From Pneumocystis sp. 'macacae' (taxonomy: Eukaryota; Ascomycota; Pneumocystomycetes; Pneumocystales; Pneumocystaceae): 64,000 bases of DNA. Location: assembly GCA_018127085.1 (NCBI GenBank), contig CM030722.1:1-64000 (forward strand). The letters run 5' to 3'. Under the pieces are notes generated by a model. That model saw only the letters and a list, made by a program, of their open reading frames with translations. It ran no database searches and was not told the origin of the DNA. Below are positions 59,118 through 64,000 of the stretch, piece by piece; within the stretch, counting starts at the first letter, position 1; each line of letters opens with the position of its first letter. The position numbers were made by a program, and so were the translations under genes.

Positions 59118-59768
59118 CTTAAGAAACAAAAACATTTTCCAACAATTTATCTTTTGATATGGATTTTCAAACAAAACAATTGATTTTTTAAGTACAAAAA
59201 ACTCGATTTGACTCAAAAATATACAAAAACTTCCACCTTAATCAGTATTTTCTGACTTATTTTATTTTTTAAAGATTTGAACGTCAAACTACTTTAAGAC
59301 ATCATGCGAACAACGAACGGATGTAAAAAAAATCAAAACCTTAAAAAAATATTTTTTGTAAGGAATACATAAATTACGAGCAATCTATAAAAGAAAGACA
59401 CATATATTCGTGTAAGAGTGATTTTTATGCACTGTATAATTATATATTAACACTTTTTCTAGTTCAAATTGGAGAAAAAGAAAATTTTTCTCGGGCCTCA
59501 ACAACCTTCATCATCTTGTCCAGGAAAAAGCTCTCCTTGTTCTATTAAGCCTCCATAAAATTTGTTGGGTTAGTGTTGAGACATTTGTTCATGAGATCTC
59601 TGATTTTTTCTAAATAATAGTATTAAAAGAATTTATAACTTAAAAACAACTTCACTGTCGATATTTGATAGGCCTTTTCTTAAAGATTTGGTGCTTTTTT
59701 AAGAAAATAGGCAAAGTGTATAGAAGGATCAAATAAAAGCAAAATAGCACCTACTCTAGTAAATAACA
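59118..59768. other. Divergent intergenic region
   Basis: About 650 AT-rich bases between the starts of SPC1 and the magnesium transporter gene. No specific site recognised. Confidence 0.5.
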
Positions 59769-61836
59769 ATGGCAGCACATGATTCGGAGTCATATACAGG
59801 TGGTTCTTCTGATATGCCTCTCGATCATAGAAATCGGGCAGAATATATTTCTGATTTAAACTTCACAGAGGATTCAATGCATTCTCCGCAGTTTTCAAAT
59901 CATCGTTCGCAATCAAGTTTAACTCTTCGTCGATCTGCTTCATGGCATCGATTGTCGCCTTCTCAATCTGAAACAAGTCATATCTTTTCAGATAATAACA
60001 GGAATAACTCAAGCAGAGCATGTCTGATTGAGGGCGTTAACGTAGATGACATGTATAATTTTACCATGAAAGATGTAATTCCTCCGATTCCTATTATTTC
60101 ATCAAATGCACACTCTCTTTCAGCTGTTGAGTCATATGGTCATCATGGTGATAGTAAACGGCATGGAGAACCATCCGTGCCTCATATTTCATCAACAGAG
60201 TTACCTGTTTCATCGGCGTCAGTGCCAAGCTCAAAAAAGTGTAAATATTCAAGCATTTTATATACCGACGATCAACCGCAAGAATCATATACGCACTTAG
60301 GAAGTGATGATGATAATACTTCTATTACATCATGCGAAGACTCGCATGTTGACTCAACAGATGCAAAATCTGAAAAAGTAGAAGAGGATGTTTGTTTCCC
60401 TATGACAGAGGAATGCAGGGTAGTGAAAGGAATTGATTTTGATGAACTTAACAGATTCGTAAATATGCAATGTTTGAAAAAATCGGATTCTTCTTTTTCC
60501 AAATCACGAAAATATAGTACTGGATCAATTGTAAGAAGCGGCTTTTCATCTAAAAATTATTTATCATTGAATTTGGGGAAAATAGATGACAATGTCTTTA
60601 GCGATAATTATGAAGATATTTCATATAAAAATGATCCTTCACCTAGTACTTCAGCGTTAGATACTCAACAAAAAATTAATTTCAAAAATCAACCAGATAA
60701 TATAGAGCCGCCTGATAGATTCAGCTTTTTCTCTTCTAATACAGAGAAAACTATACATGTTAGTGAAATTGGCGATATTCTTTTGGAAGGAGAAACTTTT
60801 CAAGATATTTTTGGACCTGATCGAGGAACATGGTGGTTAGATTGTCTAAGTCCAACTGACGCAGAAATGAAAATGCTGCAAAAGGTGTTTTCAATTCATC
60901 CTTTAACAGCAGAAGACATTCGTGTTCAAGAAACTCGTGAAAAAGTTGAATTATTTCGTTCTTACTATTTCGTTTGTTTTAGATCATTTGAACAGGATAT
61001 GGAAAGTGAAGACTATCTCGAACCAGTAAATATCTATATTGTTGTTTTTAGAGAGGGTCTTTTGACTTTTCATTTTTCTCCAATTGTTCATCCAGCAAAT
61101 GTTCGACGAAGAATTCGACAACTTCGTGATTATGTAGAGATTTCTTCCGATTGGATTTGTTATGCGCTTATTGATGATATTACTGATAGATTTGGTCCTT
61201 GTATTCATTCTATTGAACATGAAACAGATGCCATCGAAGATGCTGTTTTAATTACGCGGGATCATGAGTCGAGAGAAATGCTTCGAGCTATTGGTAATTG
61301 TCGACGAAAAGTTTTAAGCCTATTTCGTCTTCTATATGGAAAAGCGGATGTGATAAAGATGTTTGCTAAAAGATGCACAGAAAACTATAACGTCGCACCT
61401 AAAAGTGAAATTGGATTATATCTTGGAGATATTCAAGGTAGTTTTTGTTCTTTTCCCTTTGTATACTCAAGATTTATAATTCTAGACCATTTAATTACTA
61501 TGACTCAGAATTTAATTCAATTTGAAAAAATCTTATCACGATCTCATTCAAATTATTTAGCACAGTTGTCAATCAGTTATGTTCAATCCAATGATCGAAG
61601 TAGCGCTATGTTCTCCAAAATAACTGTCATTGGAACAATTTTCTTGCCTGCAAATATAATTACAGGTCTTTTTGGTATGAATGGTATCTTTTCACTTTAT
61701 TTAGTCATCTTTTCTAATCCATCTAGTTGCTGTTCCTGGGGAACACAAAACAGGTTGGTTCTGGGGGATTTTCTGGTGTATTATTGGATATATTATACTT
61801 GTTTTGCTCATTGCTCGGCATGTAAAACTAATTTAA
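59769..61836 (+). CDS. CorA-family magnesium transporter (Alr1/Mnr2 type)
   Basis: Divalent-cation channel of the fungal Alr/Mnr2 branch. Three exons: 59769..61437, 61486..61683 and 61727..61836; 658 residues. The first 320 residues are a Ser-rich, probably disordered cytosolic tail; the CorA soluble domain follows (DCLSPTDAEMKMLQKVF, HPLTAEDIRVQETREKVE), then two membrane helices. The GMN motif that defines the pore loop lies at about residue 620 just before the last intron, followed by VPGEHKTGWFWG and a short basic tail. The long N-terminal tail and short C-terminus favour the vacuolar Mnr2 or plasma-membrane Alr1 type over mitochondrial Mrs2; which one is open. Confidence 0.9.
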
Positions 61837-62121
61837 GCTTTCATTATATCTACATTTTTCTACATTTTAAAATATGTAACATTTTATATTTTTCCATTCC
61901 ATTCACATTTTTCACGAACTATCTATTCTGAATCAAATGTTCAGATACCATTTATTCCTATATTATCTATTTTCCTATATTTGCTTGTCCAACATCGCTT
62001 AATTATCGTATAAACGCATCAGTGCTTTTATGAAAATTAAAAAATATCAAATTTTTAAGTACTTTTTTGATTAACGTCTCAAAAAAGACCAATCTGCATT
62101 AGTAAAGACATATTAACAAAG
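61837..62121. other. Intergenic region
   Basis: About 285 AT-rich bases between the magnesium transporter and KNR4 genes; nothing recognised. Confidence 0.5.
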
Positions 62122-63546
62122 ATGCTGGTCATTTCATCATTGTCATCATTTTGGAATTCGTTAATAACAAATAATCGGCACGCAGATCCATCATCATCTA
62201 AATTACCATATTGCGCGTCTCATAAGCGAAATACTTCATTTAAAACCGATAGTTTGCAATCAGTTGTAACAATTAGTAATCAGGATGTGCATTTATCTTA
62301 TCGTCACTCTTATAATTCAAGCAATTTATCTCAGCATTCAAATACACAAGCAACATCACTTGATGCAACATATACACATCCTGTGCCATATTCAAACATA
62401 AATCACTGGCCAGGGTTAAGATTTGCTATGACATATACATTAACACCACCGACCTACGAACAGACTGATATCGTGCTCCAAGATTATGGAACAGATGGAT
62501 TATTACCTCCACCACCTGTATCAGATTCATGGAGACGTATTGATCGATGGGCACAAATACACTATCCAGAGCTTTATGATCAGTTGTCATATGGTGCAAC
62601 AGTAGCTGATGTAGATGAATTAGAACATGAATTGGAATGCCATCTTCCTCGAGATGTACGAGAATCATTTTTTATTCATGATGGCCAAGAACGGGGAGGA
62701 AAACCTACTGGAATAGTGTTTGGGGTAACGTTATTAGACTGTGAAGAACTTTTGGAAGAATATTCTTTATGGAAAAAAGTGGCAACATGTTTAACTAAAA
62801 TTAAAACGTCTAATCCATTTTCTCGAAACAATAGGCTGTTAAAACGACAAGGCTCATGTCCGGAAGGCGCAGTTCGTTCTGTCTATGCACATCCTGGATG
62901 GATTCCTTTGGGGAAAGATTTCGAAGGAAACAATATTGCTATTGATCTTGCGCCAGGGCCTATAGGGAGATGGGGCCAAGTAATTCTTTTTGGAAGAGAT
63001 CAAGATATTAAATATGTAGTGGCACAGTCATGGGCATCATTTTTAGCTATGTTAGCGGATGATTTAGAAGAAGGAGATTGGACAATTGATGATACTACAG
63101 GTGAACTGTTTTTGGGTACATCGGAGAAAGACCGAATGAGTTATTTTGATATTCTAAAATCCCGTGTGCGTAAAAAGCAAAAAGAGCTATCTAAACCTAT
63201 GCTTTCACTAATGAATTCAAGTAAAATGTCAGTTACTTTTAGTGAAACACCTATAATTGCAAAGACATCTGATACAACTCCAATAAAGATAGCTCAAAAT
63301 ATAGATACAAAACCTATTCAGAATTTAAATATATCCCCTGTTTCCAGGAAACCAGCAAAAATGACAAAACAATCGTTAGCAACGCTCAACAAAAATACAT
63401 CAATAATACCTAAAGTTGCACTTGCAATAAAAGATGCAAACATTTTAAAAAAAATAGACATGCAAGAAAAAAGTATTGAAACACAAGAAAAAAACATTGA
63501 AACACAAGGAACAAGCAATTTAAAAGAAAATACCATATCCAGTTAA
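62122..63546 (+). CDS. KNR4: Smi1/Knr4 cell-wall and stress regulator
   Basis: Scaffold-like protein linked to the cell-wall integrity and calcineurin pathways; in yeast it affects glucan synthase expression. Single exon, 474 residues. The SMI1/KNR4 core runs from about residue 85 to 360: WPGLRFAMTYTLTPPTYEQ, RRIDRWAQIHYPELYDQL, HDGQERGGKPTGIVFG, HPGWIPLGKDFEGNNIAIDL and QSWASFLAMLADDLEEG. The N- and C-terminal parts are low-complexity; the tail ends with a short tandem repeat (QEKSIETQEKNIETQ). Relevant to Pneumocystis because the cyst wall depends on beta-glucan (inference). Confidence 0.93.
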   Translation: MLVISSLSSFWNSLITNNRHADPSSSKLPYCASHKRNTSFKTDSLQSVVTISNQDVHLSYRHSYNSSNLSQHSNTQATSLDATYTHPVPYSNINHWPGLRFAMTYTLTPPTYEQTDIVLQDYGTDGLLPPPPVSDSWRRIDRWAQIHYPELYDQLSYGATVADVDELEHELECHLPRDVRESFFIHDGQERGGKPTGIVFGVTLLDCEELLEEYSLWKKVATCLTKIKTSNPFSRNNRLLKRQGSCPEGAVRSVYAHPGWIPLGKDFEGNNIAIDLAPGPIGRWGQVILFGRDQDIKYVVAQSWASFLAMLADDLEEGDWTIDDTTGELFLGTSEKDRMSYFDILKSRVRKKQKELSKPMLSLMNSSKMSVTFSETPIIAKTSDTTPIKIAQNIDTKPIQNLNISPVSRKPAKMTKQSLATLNKNTSIIPKVALAIKDANILKKIDMQEKSIETQEKNIETQGTSNLKENTISS

Positions 63547-63782
63547 TCATATATAAAAAATAATCTGCATATATAGAAAAATAATGAGTGTTTCAGCATT
63601 ATTCATAATTTTAAAAAAAATTTTTAGACATGTTAATCTTTGGAAGTGTTTATAAATGTATTTATTAAATGATACGTTAAGTTATAGTTTTAAATACAAA
63701 ATATGCATTTTAAGTTAAACATGTTTAAAGTTGTATGTAGATACTTAATCTTGCGGTAAAATTAATACAAAATTTCTATGAA

Positions 63783-64000
63783 ATGGATAGGAATATTACA
63801 CATTCTATAATAAAAGGTTTTAAGAGACAAATAAGCATTTATAAAAGAACAGTAGATGATCTTTCTAACACAAAAGTAACATACATTTCAGATTTTTTAT
63901 CACCAACAACAAGCTGGCAACTTGATCAGGCTTTATCGCCATATTTCAAAAATTCTCCAGATATTTCAAGATTTAAACGAGGTAATATACTTCCAGCTGG
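63783..64000 (+). CDS. Unrecognised protein, 5' part only
   Basis: An ATG at 63783 opens a frame that continues to the window edge (about 73 residues). I do not recognise it. Visible features: a basic start (IIKGFKRQISIYKRT), then SDFLSPTTSWQLDQALSPYF. A possible donor GTAATA at 63982 would end the first exon there. No signal peptide or membrane segment is seen in this part. Cut by the right edge. Confidence 0.5.
   Translation, partial: MDRNITHSIIKGFKRQISIYKRTVDDLSNTKVTYISDFLSPTTSWQLDQALSPYFKNSPDISRFKRGNILPA

Noticed and set aside
1..64000. tRNA genes, transposable elements, telomere repeats, CRISPR arrays
   Set aside because: Scanned by eye for tRNA B-box sequences, transposase or reverse-transcriptase motifs, TTAGGG runs and regular direct repeats with spacers; none found. 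A covariance-model search could still find something missed.

Overview
The window is nuclear DNA of an ascomycete with a small, AT-rich, gene-dense genome. Most genes are broken by many introns of about 40-50 nt. The left edge carries the upstream conserved sequence (UCS), junction element and start of a major surface glycoprotein (MSG) gene. That combination is known only from Pneumocystis, so I assign the window to a Pneumocystis species (genus confident; P. jirovecii or a close relative is a guess). All splice models below were worked out by hand from reading frame, splice sites and remembered family motifs; no search was run.

Layout. (1) 1-2.9 kb is a GC-rich subtelomeric block. It holds the MSG expression site reading leftwards (UCS exon 1, a 209-nt intron, UCS exon 2, the junction element, then the variable MSG coding part running off the edge), with a repeat-rich, G-poor upstream region behind it. 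(2) 2.9-19.5 kb is the start of the AT-rich core: an MCT-type transporter, transketolase, a family 8 glycosyltransferase, the PP2A activator PTPA, QCR8 and PHB1 back to back, the V-ATPase c subunit, mitoribosomal mS38 and the phosphatase CDC14. (3) 19.8-33.3 kb: NHP2, a Yox1-like homeodomain protein, an unrecognised protein, a Ste2/Mam2-type pheromone receptor, protein disulfide isomerase, MCM4 and a G-alpha subunit. (4) About 32.4-36.1 kb is a local GC-rich island holding the 5' part of the G-alpha gene, RPL22, a coiled-coil protein and the start of ORC3. (5) 36-64 kb: ORC3, GPI13, a Puf3-type RNA-binding protein, tuberin (TSC2), an importin-7/8-type karyopherin, mitochondrial MTO1, the GDP-mannose transporter, signal peptidase subunit SPC1, a CorA-type magnesium transporter, a Smi1/Knr4 protein and a gene cut by the right edge.

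The core genes are ordinary housekeeping and signalling genes and form no operons. Functional links are loose: receptor and G-alpha (mating signalling), MCM4 and ORC3 (replication licensing), QCR8 and PHB1 sharing one short promoter (mitochondria), PTPA and CDC14 (phosphatases), and GPI13, VRG4, KNR4 and SPC1 (secretory pathway and cell surface).

The points most worth a second look are the MSG expression site with its intron and upstream repeats, several non-standard introns (GC-AG, a possible GA-AG, repeated GTTGGT donors, an 817-nt intron), matching intron positions in the two PDI active sites, and clustered CACGTG or TR-box-like promoter motifs. I found no tRNA, rRNA, transposon or CRISPR array.
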